Positions 28,728-37,429 of a stretch of DNA of 64,000 nt are shown piece by piece. The notes under the pieces are model-generated. The model worked only from the letters and a program-made list of their open reading frames with translations. It was not told the DNA's origin and did no database searches. The stretch's first letter is position 1, and each line of letters opens with the position of its first letter. The stretch is from Roseburia hominis A2-183 (lineage in GTDB: Bacteria > Bacillota > Clostridia > Lachnospirales > Lachnospiraceae): positions 1,037,501 through 1,101,500 of the forward strand of contig NC_015977.1 of NCBI RefSeq assembly GCF_000225345.1, read 5' to 3'. The position numbers and the translations under genes are program-made.

Positions 28728-29348
28728 ATGAAAGTAATATTGGTAAACGGAAGTCCGAGGGAAAAGGGATGTACTTATACAGCGCTCTGCGAGGTGGCAG
28801 GGGCTCTCGAGAAGAACGGCATTGAGACCGAGATTTTTCAGGTGGGTGCAAAGCCGATCGCCGGCTGCATCGGCTGCAATGTCTGTCTTAAGAACGGACG
28901 CTGCTTTGTGGACGATCCGGTCAATGAATTTGTTGAGAAAGCAAAAACGGCGGACGGTTTTGTGTTCGGCTCGCCGGTGCATTATGCGGCGGCATCCGGT
29001 GCCATCACCTCGTTTCTCGACCGCGCATTCTACGGAAAGGGAAATGTGTTTGCCGGAAAGCCGGGGGCAGCAGTGGTGAGCTGCAGACGCGGCGGCGCGG
29101 CATCCGCGTTTGATCAGCTGAACAAATATTTCACGATCAATTCCATGCCGGTGGTTTCCTCCCAGTACTGGAACCAGGTACACGGAAATACGCCGGACGA
29201 GGTACGGCAGGACGCAGAGGGACTGCAGACCATGCGCACGCTGGGCAGCAATATGGCATGGCTGCTCAAATGTATTCAGGCAGGAGCGGCAGCGGGAATC
29301 ACATTCCCGGAGCGGGAACCTGCAATGAAAACAAATTTTATTCGGTAA
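28728..29348 (+). CDS. iron-sulfur flavoprotein / FMN reductase
   Basis: 206 aa flavodoxin-fold protein. The phosphate-binding loop for FMN is VNGSPREKGCTYTAL (residues 6-20); GSPVHYAAASGAITSFLDR is the second FMN loop. Cys47, Cys50, Cys53 and Cys59 form CX2CX2CX5C, the compact motif that binds a [4Fe-4S] cluster in archaeal and clostridial iron-sulfur flavoproteins. It likely shuttles electrons between ferredoxin and small oxidants. Upstream 135 nt hold no clear promoter. RBS GGAGGAAAGAAC. Confidence 0.85.
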   Translation: MKVILVNGSPREKGCTYTALCEVAGALEKNGIETEIFQVGAKPIAGCIGCNVCLKNGRCFVDDPVNEFVEKAKTADGFVFGSPVHYAAASGAITSFLDRAFYGKGNVFAGKPGAAVVSCRRGGAASAFDQLNKYFTINSMPVVSSQYWNQVHGNTPDEVRQDAEGLQTMRTLGSNMAWLLKCIQAGAAAGITFPEREPAMKTNFIR

Positions 29349-29416
29349 AAGTTCAGTGGAAATTAAGAGAAATTAAGACAAATTTAAAACACAGAAATTC
29401 TCATCTGATGTAAGAT

Positions 29417-29439
29417 AAAAAAGAAGGGAAAAGCCTTCT
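29417..29439 (-). terminator. terminator of the 43-aa gene
   Basis: Reading on the minus strand: AGAAGG-CTTTTC-CCTTCT followed by six Ts. The hairpin begins at the stop codon. Confidence 0.75.
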
Positions 29440-29569
29440 AGTAACGACCTGTGATAAAGTGCAGGAAAGATACCGGCTTTTTCCCAGCAGCCTTGGCAGC
29501 AGTGAGATATTCTTCATAAAAGAGAACTGCTTCGCTGTAAGTCATAGTTGGATCTATGGTATATTTCAT
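29438..29569 (-). CDS. 43-aa small protein, unknown
   Basis: A complete small gene in a gap of about 400 nt. ATG at 29569 is preceded by AAAGGAGGCG at good spacing, a strong promoter lies 33 nt upstream of the start, and an intrinsic terminator begins at the stop. The peptide starts MKYTIDPTMTYSEAVLFYEE and ends SFLHFITGRY; it is soluble, with an amphipathic middle (YSEAVLFYEEYLTAAKAAGKK). No known family is recognised. The rest of the gap (29349-29416 and 29631-29753) shows no other gene. Confidence 0.7.
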   Translation of the reverse strand: MKYTIDPTMTYSEAVLFYEEYLTAAKAAGKKPVSFLHFITGRY

Positions 29570-29601
29570 CGTGATACGCCTCCTTTCTTTTTCCTTGACA
29601 G

Positions 29602-29630
29602 AGTATAGCACTTGTTTTAGAAGAAAGCAA
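29602..29630 (-). promoter_or_regulatory. promoter of the 43-aa gene
   Basis: On the minus strand: TTGCTT (29630-29625), 17-nt spacer, TATACT (29607-29602). Confidence 0.7.
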
Positions 29631-29753
29631 CAAAAAGATAGTAAAAATTTTGTAAAAAATCACGAAAATAATTGTGCATAATGAAAAAAGAGGCGCGCGT
29701 GGAACCGCAGAGAGAGCACGACAGAATGAACGGACAGATGGGAAGATGGAGCA

Positions 29754-30509
29754 ATGCGAGAGGAACAGGAAGAGAAATACAGGCGAGAAGAACGGCGTAG
29801 GTATGAGGAGAAAAGGCGTAGACGGCGCAAAAGGCTTCGGAGAAGACGCCGGCTGCGCATAGTGCTTTTGATCGGCATTCCGCTGCTTTTGGTGCTGGCG
29901 GTCTGGTTTGGCACACGACAGATCAAAAAGCTTCTATATGAAGAAAAGCCGGTGATGGCGTACGAGGTAAAGTATGTGGCACAGGCGCCGGACTATCAGG
30001 TAGAACTGCTGGATTACAACGAATATTCGCGGCCGGGAACGGCGCTTTCCCAGGTGAACGGCATCGTGATCCACTATACTGCGAATCCGGGCACGACAGC
30101 GGAGCAGAACCGCAGCTATTTTGAGAATCTGAAAGACACAGGGGAGACGTATGCCAGCAGTCATTTCGTCATCGGCATGGACGGGGAGATTGTGCAGTGC
30201 ATTCCGTGCAACGAGATTGCCTACGCGTCGAATGACCGGAATGAAGACACGATAGCCATCGAGTGCTGTATTCCGGATGAGACGGGAGAGTTTACCGATG
30301 CGACCTACCAGTCGCTGATAGAGCTTACCGCCTGGCTGATGGGACGCTATGACCTGACTACGGATGATGTGATCCGCCATTATGATGTGACGGGGAAAAT
30401 GTGCCCGAAATACTATGTGGAGCATGAGGATGCGTGGCTTGTGTTCAAGCAGGACCTGCTGACCTACATTGATGTGAATGGTATTGCCAAAAATGAGGAA
30501 ATATCGTAG
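29754..30509 (+). CDS. membrane-anchored N-acetylmuramoyl-L-alanine amidase
   Basis: 251 aa. The first 35 residues are extremely Arg/Glu-rich (a run of basic residues RRRRRKRLRRRRRLR just before the membrane), then one membrane helix (about 36-53, IVLLIGIPLLLVLAVWF) so the enzyme faces outward. Residues 80-235 form an Amidase_2 domain with zinc ligands His in GIVIHYTANPG and RHYDVTGKMCPKYY, plus SSHFVIGMDGEIVQCIP. It cleaves the lactyl bond between muramic acid and the stem peptide. The start is followed by an operon with a methyltransferase 33 nt downstream. The weak ribosome site (GGAAGATGGAGC) leaves the exact start uncertain. Confidence 0.85.
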   Translation: MREEQEEKYRREERRRYEEKRRRRRKRLRRRRRLRIVLLIGIPLLLVLAVWFGTRQIKKLLYEEKPVMAYEVKYVAQAPDYQVELLDYNEYSRPGTALSQVNGIVIHYTANPGTTAEQNRSYFENLKDTGETYASSHFVIGMDGEIVQCIPCNEIAYASNDRNEDTIAIECCIPDETGEFTDATYQSLIELTAWLMGRYDLTTDDVIRHYDVTGKMCPKYYVEHEDAWLVFKQDLLTYIDVNGIAKNEEIS

Positions 30510-30542
30510 AATACCTAGTATCAAGGGTAGTAGGTATACGGT

Positions 30543-32042
30543 ATGATTCACGAATATTATAAAGAATTACAGAACAATCAGAATATAAGAGAGAACTTGA
30601 GTCTGCTGCGAAGCGAGTGCAAGGACCCACAGGCAAGGGAAACCCTGCTGTCTCTGGTGGGAGACGGGGCACTGCTCACAGGACTGCTGGAGAGCGATGA
30701 GCCGAAGGTGCGCAAAAATGCGGCGCTTCTGCTTGGAAGTCTCGGGCTTTTACAGACGGCAGGTTCTCTTTTTCATGCATACGAGAGAGAGCAGACGCTG
30801 TTCGTAAGGAGCGCGTATCTCACGGCTTTGTCAGGGATGGAGGTATCCCCGTATCTGGAAGCGTTAAAAGAACACAGGGATGCACTTTTGGCGCGGGAGA
30901 TTCCCGAGAATGAGAAAAAGCATGTGAATGAGGAACTGCGAGAACTGGAACGTATCATTACGGCGGCGGAGGGAATTACCCGTCACACGTTTGTGGGATT
31001 CACAGAGCCGCAGGATTTTCTGCTCGCGACAAACCGGGAGCAGCGCGGCGTGACGCTTGAGGAGGTAAAAGCGGTGTCCGCATCGGTCAGACGCAGTGAG
31101 AAACTGCACCCGCTCGGTGTGCTGGTTCATGCGAAGGACGTCCGCCCGTTTGCGTCGATAAGGACTTACCGCGAGTTATTGTTTCCGGTGCGCACGGCGC
31201 AGCCGGTGCCGGAAGATGCCTTAGGAGCCGCGGAGGCGGTCTGGGATTCCAATCTGCGGGAGCTCCTTACACAGGCGCACCGGGAGACGACGCCGTTTTA
31301 TTTCAGACTGGAAATAAAGAGCCACATGCCGTTAGACAAAAAGAGCACGTTTGCCAGACGGTTTTCCGCGGAGCTGGAGCGGCTGTCCGGCAGGATGCTT
31401 GTGAATGCACCGTCGGATTATGAGATTGAACTGCGGCTTCTGGAGAAAAGAGACGGCGGTTACGCCTGCTTTCTGAAACTTCTTACGATTGCGCATGGAC
31501 GCTTTGCCTACCGCAAAAATGCGGTGGCAGCTTCGATTCATCCGGCGACGGCGGCAATGATTGTGGCGCTGGCAGAGCCGTATTTAAAAGAAAACGCGCA
31601 GATTCTCGATCCGTTCTGCGGTGTCGGCACGATGTTGATCGAGCGGGATATCCGTGTCCCGGCACGGGAAAAATACGGAATTGATATCTTTGGCGAGGCG
31701 ATCCGGGGAGCCAGGGAGAATGCATCATATGCGGGGGAGAAAATCAATTTTATCAACCGTGATTATTTTGATTTTACACATGCATATCTATTTGACGAGA
31801 TCATCACCAATATGCCTGTCCGGGGAAGAAAGTCAAAGGAAGAGACGGACACTTTTTACGGCAGATTTTTTGAAAAATCAGCCGGACTTTTAAAAGCGGA
31901 CGGAATTCTTGTGCTCTATTCCAATGAGCAGGGATTTATCAGAAAACAGCTTCGCATAAGAAGCGCTTACCGGCTGCTTGCCGAGCAGTGTATCCGGGAA
32001 AAGGATCAGTTTTATCTGTTTGTAATTCAGTATAAAGGATGA
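30543..32042 (+). CDS. HEAT-like repeat RNA methyltransferase (UPF0020)
   Basis: 499 aa. The N-terminal part (residues 1-140) is helical and HEAT-like (LLESDEPKVRKNAALLLGSLGLLQTAG). The C-terminal Rossmann methyltransferase (about 330-499) has motif I LDPFCGVGTMLIE, an acidic ribose-binding position in YGIDIFGEAIRGARENA, and EIITNMPVRGRK at the position of the NPPY motif. The methyltransferase belongs to the Trm11/RlmL-related UPF0020 group, which modify guanines in tRNA or rRNA. The NMPV in place of NPPY is unusual but found at the same place. It probably shares a transcript with the following GGDEF-EAL gene (7-nt gap). Confidence 0.75.
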   Translation: MIHEYYKELQNNQNIRENLSLLRSECKDPQARETLLSLVGDGALLTGLLESDEPKVRKNAALLLGSLGLLQTAGSLFHAYEREQTLFVRSAYLTALSGMEVSPYLEALKEHRDALLAREIPENEKKHVNEELRELERIITAAEGITRHTFVGFTEPQDFLLATNREQRGVTLEEVKAVSASVRRSEKLHPLGVLVHAKDVRPFASIRTYRELLFPVRTAQPVPEDALGAAEAVWDSNLRELLTQAHRETTPFYFRLEIKSHMPLDKKSTFARRFSAELERLSGRMLVNAPSDYEIELRLLEKRDGGYACFLKLLTIAHGRFAYRKNAVAASIHPATAAMIVALAEPYLKENAQILDPFCGVGTMLIERDIRVPAREKYGIDIFGEAIRGARENASYAGEKINFINRDYFDFTHAYLFDEIITNMPVRGRKSKEETDTFYGRFFEKSAGLLKADGILVLYSNEQGFIRKQLRIRSAYRLLAEQCIREKDQFYLFVIQYKG

Positions 32043-32049
32043 GGAAGAT

Positions 32050-34701
32050 ATGGCACTTTCAAGGGGGATGAATCAGGAAGCGTCGCAGGATACCGATCTG
32101 GGATTGTTAGATGCGACATTGATGCAGAATCTGCAGGACCGGTTTTGCGATGCCAATAATGTGTATCTGGTGTGTCTGAGCAGAACGCGCGGAGTTGTCA
32201 CAAAGGCATACGGTTCTAAGGAGGAACTGGCGTACATTCACGGACTGACCGGAGTGGAACGGCATATGACGCTCATGAACCGGCTTTTAGATGACGGAAT
32301 CGAAAGTGTGCTCGAAGAGGATTGTGGAAATGATCTGGTGAAAATGTGCGGCGTGTCCATCAAGATCGGCGGGAAGACGGCGGCAATCTGGATCGTCATC
32401 GGAATTATGGATCGGGAAGGCGGGGATGTTCCATCTTATGTCATGCGCACGACGCCGGAACGGTATGATAAGTCACTGGAATTTCTGGAGACATTGTCCA
32501 AGCAGATGTTCGCCGTGAAGATGGAAGAACTGATGGCACAGGAGGCGGTGTTAAAGAGCCGCGAGTCTGAGACGCAGATGGAAGCGGAACTTCACAGGAA
32601 TGAGGTGATGACTTCCATCGTAAAGATGTTAGAGTCGGAAAACAGCTTTGAGGAGATCGTGCACGACATTCTGCGGGAATGCTGCGCGTATATGGAGATT
32701 TCGCGCGGTGCGCTCTTAAAAGAGAACAAAGAGCACTCGAAGATCGAGATGATCTGTGAATATGCGGCGCCCGGAATGGACTCAGTGCGTGGGGAATGGT
32801 CCGGCGTGTCGCGTGAGAAGATGCCCTTTTTTAACGGAAAACCGTATATGATTTCTTCAAACAGTATGATGCCGGAGGTGTTCCGGCAGTTTTTTGATGC
32901 GCACGGGCTTTTGGCAGGCATTTTTCTGCCGGTCGAGGTCAATACCAGGGCGGAGATGTACCTGTGCTTTTTGGAAGAACACGAGGAGCGGAACTGGGAA
33001 GTGACGGACGTCAAGTTCGTCAACGATGTCAGACGGATTATTCAGAGTATTCTTCTGAAGCGTATTGCAAAAAATTCGTTGGCGAGTTCGTATGCGTCCC
33101 TTGAGGCGATTTTAGAGAACGTGGGCTGCGGAATCTATGTGAAGGATCCGGTCAGTGGAAGGATTCTCTACAGCAACCAGCGGCTGCGCGCATTTCTGCC
33201 GGACGATGCCGCGCCGGACATGTTGGAGAACTGCTGGCGGGAAGAATCGGGCGGCATTGATACGGACTGCTTCCACGAGATCTATCTGGAGCAGGAAAAA
33301 CGCTGGTTTGACTATCACCGGACAGGAATCCACTGGGTCGACGGAAGAAGTGTATTTTTGTATACCATCTATGAGGTGACGGACAAAAAGCTGTATCAGC
33401 AGAAGATCGAACGGCAGGCAAACAACGATTTTTTGACCGGGCTTTACAACCGTATGCGGTTTGAGCAGGATCTTGCGCACTGCATTGAACAGACAAAGGA
33501 GTTCGGCGGCGAAGGAGCGCTGCTCTACATCGATCTCGATGATTTTAAGCATATCAACGACGGACTGGGACACCAGTACGGGGATATCCTGTTAAAAAAT
33601 ATATCGGACAGCCTGCGTCGGATTCCGGGTGTGGAAAATAACTGTTACCGCATGGGCGGAGATGAGTTTATCATTATTCTTGCACATCGGCAGATCATGA
33701 TGCTGCAGAAGATTCTGAACGACATCCGCACGCTGTTTTCCAAGCCGTGGATGCTTAAGGGGGCGGATTACTACTGTACGATGAGTATGGGCGTTGTGCG
33801 TTTTCCGACAGAGGGCGACACGGTGGAGGAGCTGATCAAGAAGGCGGATATTGCGCTTTACGCCGCAAAATGTTCCGGCAAGAACCGTGTGGAGTTCTAC
33901 GATGAGAACGTGGAGTCCACATCGTTCCGCCGCCTCGATATGGAAAAAAATATGCGCAATGCGACCAACAATGCATTTTCCGAGTTTGAGGTGGTCTATC
34001 AGCCGATCGTGGATGTGACCAGGGAATCCAATCCGTGCGTGGGTGCGGAGGCGTTGATCCGCTGGAATTCCGGGGAACTGGGATTGATTGCTCCGACGGA
34101 TTTTATACCGCTGGCGGAGTATCTGGGGCTGATTAACCCGATCGGTGCGTATGTCCTCGAGGAGGCGTGCAAGCGGTGCAAATACTGGAACGATATGGGG
34201 CATCCGGATTACAAGGTAAATGTCAATCTCTCCGTGGTGCAGCTGCTGCAGAATGACATTGTAGAGCAGGTGCGCTCGGTCATCAAACGGACGGGGATTG
34301 TACCGGAGAATCTGACCCTGGAGGTCACGGAGGGGCTGGCGATCAACGATATGAGCCGGATGAAGAAGATTCTTTCCGAGATTCGCGCACTTGGCGTGCG
34401 TGTGGCGCTGGATGATTTCGGGACGGGGTATTCCTCACTTAATCATATCCGGGAAATGCCGATCGACGTCATCAAGATTGACCGCTGTTTTATCATTGAC
34501 ATCGGGAAGGATGAATTTTCCGCCGCCTTCGTGAAAATGGTGGCGGAACTTGCCCAGACGATCGGCGTTCATGTCTGTGTGGAGGGCGTCGAGACGAAAG
34601 AACAGGTTGATGCGCTCAAGCAGACGAAAATCCAGTTGATTCAGGGATTTTACTTTGGAAAGCCGCTGCATAAAGAGGAGTTTGACGAGAAATATCTGTA
34701 G
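32050..34701 (+). CDS. PocR/GAF/PAS-GGDEF-EAL protein
   Basis: 883 aa, cytoplasmic. An N-terminal PocR-like ligand domain is suggested at about 15-130 (LDATLMQNLQDRFCDANNVYLVCL), then a coiled coil, a GAF-like domain (about 180-340), a PAS domain (about 350-440), GGDEF (about 455-620) with intact RMGGDEF at about 533-540, and EAL (about 640-883) with AEALIRW, LEVTEG, DDFGTGYSS, IKIDRCF and EGVETKEQ. Both catalytic signatures look intact, so it may switch between making and degrading cyclic di-GMP. RBS GGATGAGGAAG. It follows the methyltransferase by 7 nt. Confidence 0.88.
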   Translation: MALSRGMNQEASQDTDLGLLDATLMQNLQDRFCDANNVYLVCLSRTRGVVTKAYGSKEELAYIHGLTGVERHMTLMNRLLDDGIESVLEEDCGNDLVKMCGVSIKIGGKTAAIWIVIGIMDREGGDVPSYVMRTTPERYDKSLEFLETLSKQMFAVKMEELMAQEAVLKSRESETQMEAELHRNEVMTSIVKMLESENSFEEIVHDILRECCAYMEISRGALLKENKEHSKIEMICEYAAPGMDSVRGEWSGVSREKMPFFNGKPYMISSNSMMPEVFRQFFDAHGLLAGIFLPVEVNTRAEMYLCFLEEHEERNWEVTDVKFVNDVRRIIQSILLKRIAKNSLASSYASLEAILENVGCGIYVKDPVSGRILYSNQRLRAFLPDDAAPDMLENCWREESGGIDTDCFHEIYLEQEKRWFDYHRTGIHWVDGRSVFLYTIYEVTDKKLYQQKIERQANNDFLTGLYNRMRFEQDLAHCIEQTKEFGGEGALLYIDLDDFKHINDGLGHQYGDILLKNISDSLRRIPGVENNCYRMGGDEFIIILAHRQIMMLQKILNDIRTLFSKPWMLKGADYYCTMSMGVVRFPTEGDTVEELIKKADIALYAAKCSGKNRVEFYDENVESTSFRRLDMEKNMRNATNNAFSEFEVVYQPIVDVTRESNPCVGAEALIRWNSGELGLIAPTDFIPLAEYLGLINPIGAYVLEEACKRCKYWNDMGHPDYKVNVNLSVVQLLQNDIVEQVRSVIKRTGIVPENLTLEVTEGLAINDMSRMKKILSEIRALGVRVALDDFGTGYSSLNHIREMPIDVIKIDRCFIIDIGKDEFSAAFVKMVAELAQTIGVHVCVEGVETKEQVDALKQTKIQLIQGFYFGKPLHKEEFDEKYL

Positions 34702-34749
34702 TTGCACGAATTGTTTGAACAATTTATTTAAAATTTTTTGAAAAAAGCA

Positions 34750-34778
34750 TTGACATTTTAAAATACGTTTGTTATTAT
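34750..34778 (+). promoter_or_regulatory. promoter for two tRNA-Leu genes
   Basis: TTGACA (34750-34755), 17-nt spacer, TATTAT (34773-34778), about 30 nt before the first tRNA. Confidence 0.85.
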
Positions 34779-34808
34779 TATCAAGTCGTCACGATGAGTG
34801 ACCGAAAT

Positions 34809-34893
34809 GCGGAAGTGTCGGAACTGGCAGACGAGCAAGACTAAGGATCTTGTGTTCATTGCGAACGTGTGGGTTCAAGTCCCATCTTCCGCA
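34809..34893 (+). tRNA. tRNA-Leu (anticodon TAA)
   Basis: 85 nt with acceptor GCGGAAG/CTTCCGC, anticodon stem-loop CAAGA-CTAAGGA-TCTTG (anticodon TAA, reads UUA), long variable arm typical of leucine, T-arm GGGTTCAAGTCCC. No encoded CCA. Confidence 0.93.
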
Positions 34894-34921
34894 TTACATC
34901 ACAAATATTCGTGGAGATTAT

Positions 34922-35005
34922 GCAGGAGTGGCGGAATTGGCAGACGCGCAGGCTTCAGGTGCCTGTGGTAGCAATATCGTGTGGGTTCAAGTCCCATCTC
35001 CTGCA
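34922..35005 (+). tRNA. tRNA-Leu (anticodon CAG)
   Basis: 84 nt with acceptor GCAGGAG/CTCCTGC, anticodon stem-loop CAGGC-TTCAGGT-GCCTG (anticodon CAG, reads CUG), long variable arm, T-arm GGGTTCAAGTCCC. No encoded CCA. Same transcript as the preceding tRNA. Confidence 0.93.
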
Positions 35006-35016
35006 TTTTTTATTTG

Positions 35017-35051
35017 CGGGAAGCCTTGAGAGTGAAGGCTTCCCGTTTTTT
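35017..35051 (+). terminator. terminator of the tRNA-Leu pair
   Basis: Perfect 11-bp stem CGGGAAGCCTT / AAGGCTTCCCG, 7-nt loop, then six Ts. It touches the stop codon of the convergent minus-strand gene. Confidence 0.9.
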
Positions 35052-35617
35052 CATTTCCTGTATTCTATATACTGCAAAATTAATTCGGCAGCTTTCTCGA
35101 TACCGATTTTCCCTGTATCAATACAAAGGTCATACTCGTTGCCGTCGCCCCAGCGGGTTGCCGTGCACTGTTCCTGAAATGCAGAACGCTTTTCATCTAC
35201 TTCCCGCAATGTCTCCGCAGCCTCTTTTTCAGATACGTGGTCGCGCTCCTGGATTCTCTTTTTCCGTATGTCCGGATCGGCGTGGAGATAAACGGACACA
35301 CAGTCCGGGTCATCCTTGTAGATTATGTTTGCGCATCTGCCGATGATAATACAGGATTCCTGCTCCGTGACATCCTTTACAAAACGGATATATCGTTCAC
35401 GCGGATTTTTGGAACCGTAGCTCATGATAAGACTGTAAAGAAAACTGTCGATCGGTTTCTCGTTCAGAAAATTTGCGTTTTCATCATAGACGTTTCTTCT
35501 TTTAGACTCTTCGATAAATCTTTTTTTGTCAAAAATCTCCATACCCAGTTTTTCGGACAGAATGTCGGCGACTTTGTGCCCGCCGCTTCCACACTGTCTT
35601 GCGATTGTTATTTTCAT
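35051..35617 (-). CDS. cytidylate kinase-like protein
   Basis: 188 aa of the Cytidylate_kin2 family. The nucleotide-binding loop at the N-terminus, ITIARQCGSGGHKVADILSE, has GSGGHKV where a classic P-loop has GxxGxGK(S/T), a form usual in this family. SCIIIGRCANIIYKD and DPDIRKKRIQERDHVSEKEA are the family's nucleotide-binding and lid parts. It is expected to phosphorylate a nucleotide or similar substrate; the real substrate of this group is not established to my knowledge. It has a weak GGCAGG ribosome site. Confidence 0.8.
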   Translation of the reverse strand: MKITIARQCGSGGHKVADILSEKLGMEIFDKKRFIEESKRRNVYDENANFLNEKPIDSFLYSLIMSYGSKNPRERYIRFVKDVTEQESCIIIGRCANIIYKDDPDCVSVYLHADPDIRKKRIQERDHVSEKEAAETLREVDEKRSAFQEQCTATRWGDGNEYDLCIDTGKIGIEKAAELILQYIEYRK

Positions 35618-35651
35618 GCTTATTGACCTGCCTTTCTCATTTTATAATAAA

Positions 35652-36161
35652 TTAAAAATAAAAATCTGTTGCAATGATAGTGCCGCCGATCAGGAACCGG
35701 AGAATCCATATCGTGTAGTAATCTTTTGCGATATCTTCCGGGCAGAACATCTTCTTCGGCTTTTTCGGATGGTAGAAAATTTCACATTCTGCGCTTTTGG
35801 CTTCCGCATGCAGCTTCTTATTATACGGATAGATGCTATGCACGTTGGTATAATCCGTGCCGTCCACCTCATAGGCATAATAGTACTGCTCCGTGGTGTA
35901 CGTGGAGTGATCCGCGTCGGTGGTTGTCGATTCGTGAAATGTTCTTGTCGCTTTTGTCTGCCGGTAGTTTGTCTTGCGAAGCCAGGGGGTGCCCAGCTGG
36001 CAGTAGAGAACAAATACCACAAACGAAACCGGAACCGGGATGTTCAGAGAACTGCCCCCGATTAAAAAAAGAAAGCCGAGCAGCAGACCTCTTAGAATTC
36101 CCCACATTGGTCTCCAATATACCGAAATCATAATAAGGATGATGAGCAGAAATAAAACCAT
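35652..36161 (-). CDS. DUF3592-like membrane protein
   Basis: 169 aa from ATG 36161, chosen because AAGGAG lies 8 nt upstream; the longest frame begins at 36263 with no ribosome site. Two N-terminal membrane helices (MVLFLLIILIMISVYW and LLLGFLFLIGGSSLNIPV with FVVFVLYC) and one near the C-terminus (TIWILRFLIGGTIIATDFYF) flank a soluble part that reads YYYAYEVDGTDYTN...CEIFYHPKKPKKMF, the pattern of DUF3592 proteins. Function unknown. A TATACT box preceded by TG (extended -10) lies upstream at 36194-36199 on the minus strand. Confidence 0.6.
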   Translation of the reverse strand: MVLFLLIILIMISVYWRPMWGILRGLLLGFLFLIGGSSLNIPVPVSFVVFVLYCQLGTPWLRKTNYRQTKATRTFHESTTTDADHSTYTTEQYYYAYEVDGTDYTNVHSIYPYNKKLHAEAKSAECEIFYHPKKPKKMFCPEDIAKDYYTIWILRFLIGGTIIATDFYF

Positions 36162-36328
36162 GGTACCACACTCCTTGTTCATTTGGTGGTTATAGTATAG
36201 CATTTTTAGCGCAAGGAAACATGATTTTTTCAAACTGTGTCGAAAAAAATAGAGGAAATCCACTCCGGACGCAGAATTATATATATGGAGTCACTGCGTA
36301 GTGCGTGACGAAAAAGAGGAGATAATAC

Positions 36329-37342
36329 ATGTCGATACGGGAAGAAATAGAGAGAATGGAGTGCGAGACCTTAAGTCCGTACGCCACGCTCAGCATTCAT
36401 TCTAAGGGCAGAGATGTGTATGAGGAGCCGTGTGATATCAGACCGGTATTTCAGCGTGACAGAGACCGCATCCTGCACAGCAAGGCGTTCCGGCGTCTCA
36501 AGAACAAAACGCAGGTGTTTCTGACGCCGAAGGGCGATCATTACCGGACGAGGCTGTCCCATACACTCGAGGTATCGCAGAATGCCAGAACGATCGCAAA
36601 GGCACTGCGCCTCAATGAGGATCTGGTCGAGGCGATTGCGCTCGGACACGATATCGGGCATACGCCGTTTGGACATGCCGGCGAGTTCGTGTTAAACGGG
36701 CTCTGCGAGAATGGATTCCGGCACAACGAACAGAGTGTGCGTATCGTGGAGAAGCTGGAGAAGGATGGAAAGGGGCTGAATCTCACATGGGAAGTGCGGG
36801 ACGGTATTTTGAACCATCAGTCCAGACTGATGCCGCATACGCTCGAGGGAAAGATTGTGCGTTTTTCGGATAAGATTGCCTATATCAACCACGATATTGA
36901 CGATGCGATCCGTGCGCTGGTCTTAACGGAGGACGATATTCCGCTTGAACTCAGAAAGACCCTTGGTTTTTCCACCAAGCAGCGCCTCAATACGCTGATA
37001 CATAACATTATCATGAACAGCAGGGAGAAGGATGACATCATGATGTCGCCGGAGATCGAGGAGGCGATGATCGATCTGCGCAAGTTCATGTTTGAGAACG
37101 TCTACAAGAACCCTGTGGCAAAGGGAGAGGAAGTCAAGGCGAAGGCGATGATCGAGCAGCTCTTTTACTTTTACAAGGAGCATCTGGATCAGCTCCCGGC
37201 AAAATATCTGCGCATGATGGACGAGGGCGAGAGCGCGGAGCGCGTGGTCGCGGACTACATCGCAGGAATGACGGATCAGTATGCCATCACCAAGTTTTCG
37301 GAGTACTTTTTGCCTCAGGCCTGGCAGGTGGACGGCTATTAA
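36329..37342 (+). CDS. dgt: dGTPase-like deoxynucleotide triphosphohydrolase
   Basis: 337 aa HD-domain protein. Motifs in order: FRRLKNKTQVFLTPKGDHYRTRLSHTLEVSQ, then ALGHDIGHTPFGHAGE with the HD metal pair, and FSDKIAYINHDIDDAIRA with the final Asp. Family enzymes hydrolyse dNTPs to deoxynucleosides and triphosphate. The length is that of the short bacterial branch. It is upstream of dnaG and rpoD, an arrangement common in Clostridia. RBS AAGAGGAG. Its last 24 bases are duplicated downstream. Confidence 0.9.
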   Translation: MSIREEIERMECETLSPYATLSIHSKGRDVYEEPCDIRPVFQRDRDRILHSKAFRRLKNKTQVFLTPKGDHYRTRLSHTLEVSQNARTIAKALRLNEDLVEAIALGHDIGHTPFGHAGEFVLNGLCENGFRHNEQSVRIVEKLEKDGKGLNLTWEVRDGILNHQSRLMPHTLEGKIVRFSDKIAYINHDIDDAIRALVLTEDDIPLELRKTLGFSTKQRLNTLIHNIIMNSREKDDIMMSPEIEEAMIDLRKFMFENVYKNPVAKGEEVKAKAMIEQLFYFYKEHLDQLPAKYLRMMDEGESAERVVADYIAGMTDQYAITKFSEYFLPQAWQVDGY

Positions 37343-37393
37343 GACTGTGTCATGCCTGAGGCGTCCCAGGGCCTGGCAGGTGGACGGCTATTA
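37318..37393 (+). repeat. 24-bp direct repeat at the dgt 3' end
   Basis: Identical 24-nt copies beginning GGCCTGGCAGGTGGACGGC occupy 37318-37341 and 37370-37393. The first is the end of dgt including its stop, the second lies in the gap before dnaG. Similar GCCTCAGG/GCCTGAGG bases precede each copy, suggesting a tandem duplication of about 52 nt. Confidence 0.85.
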
Positions 37394-37429
37394 GAATGGA
37401 AATAAAAAGCGGGAAGAAAGGAGCGGAAG

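Noticed and set aside
29674..29862. 62-codon plus-strand ORF upstream of the amidase
   Set aside because: It overlaps the amidase start in another frame and has composition of a shadow (Arg/Glu/Gly-rich).
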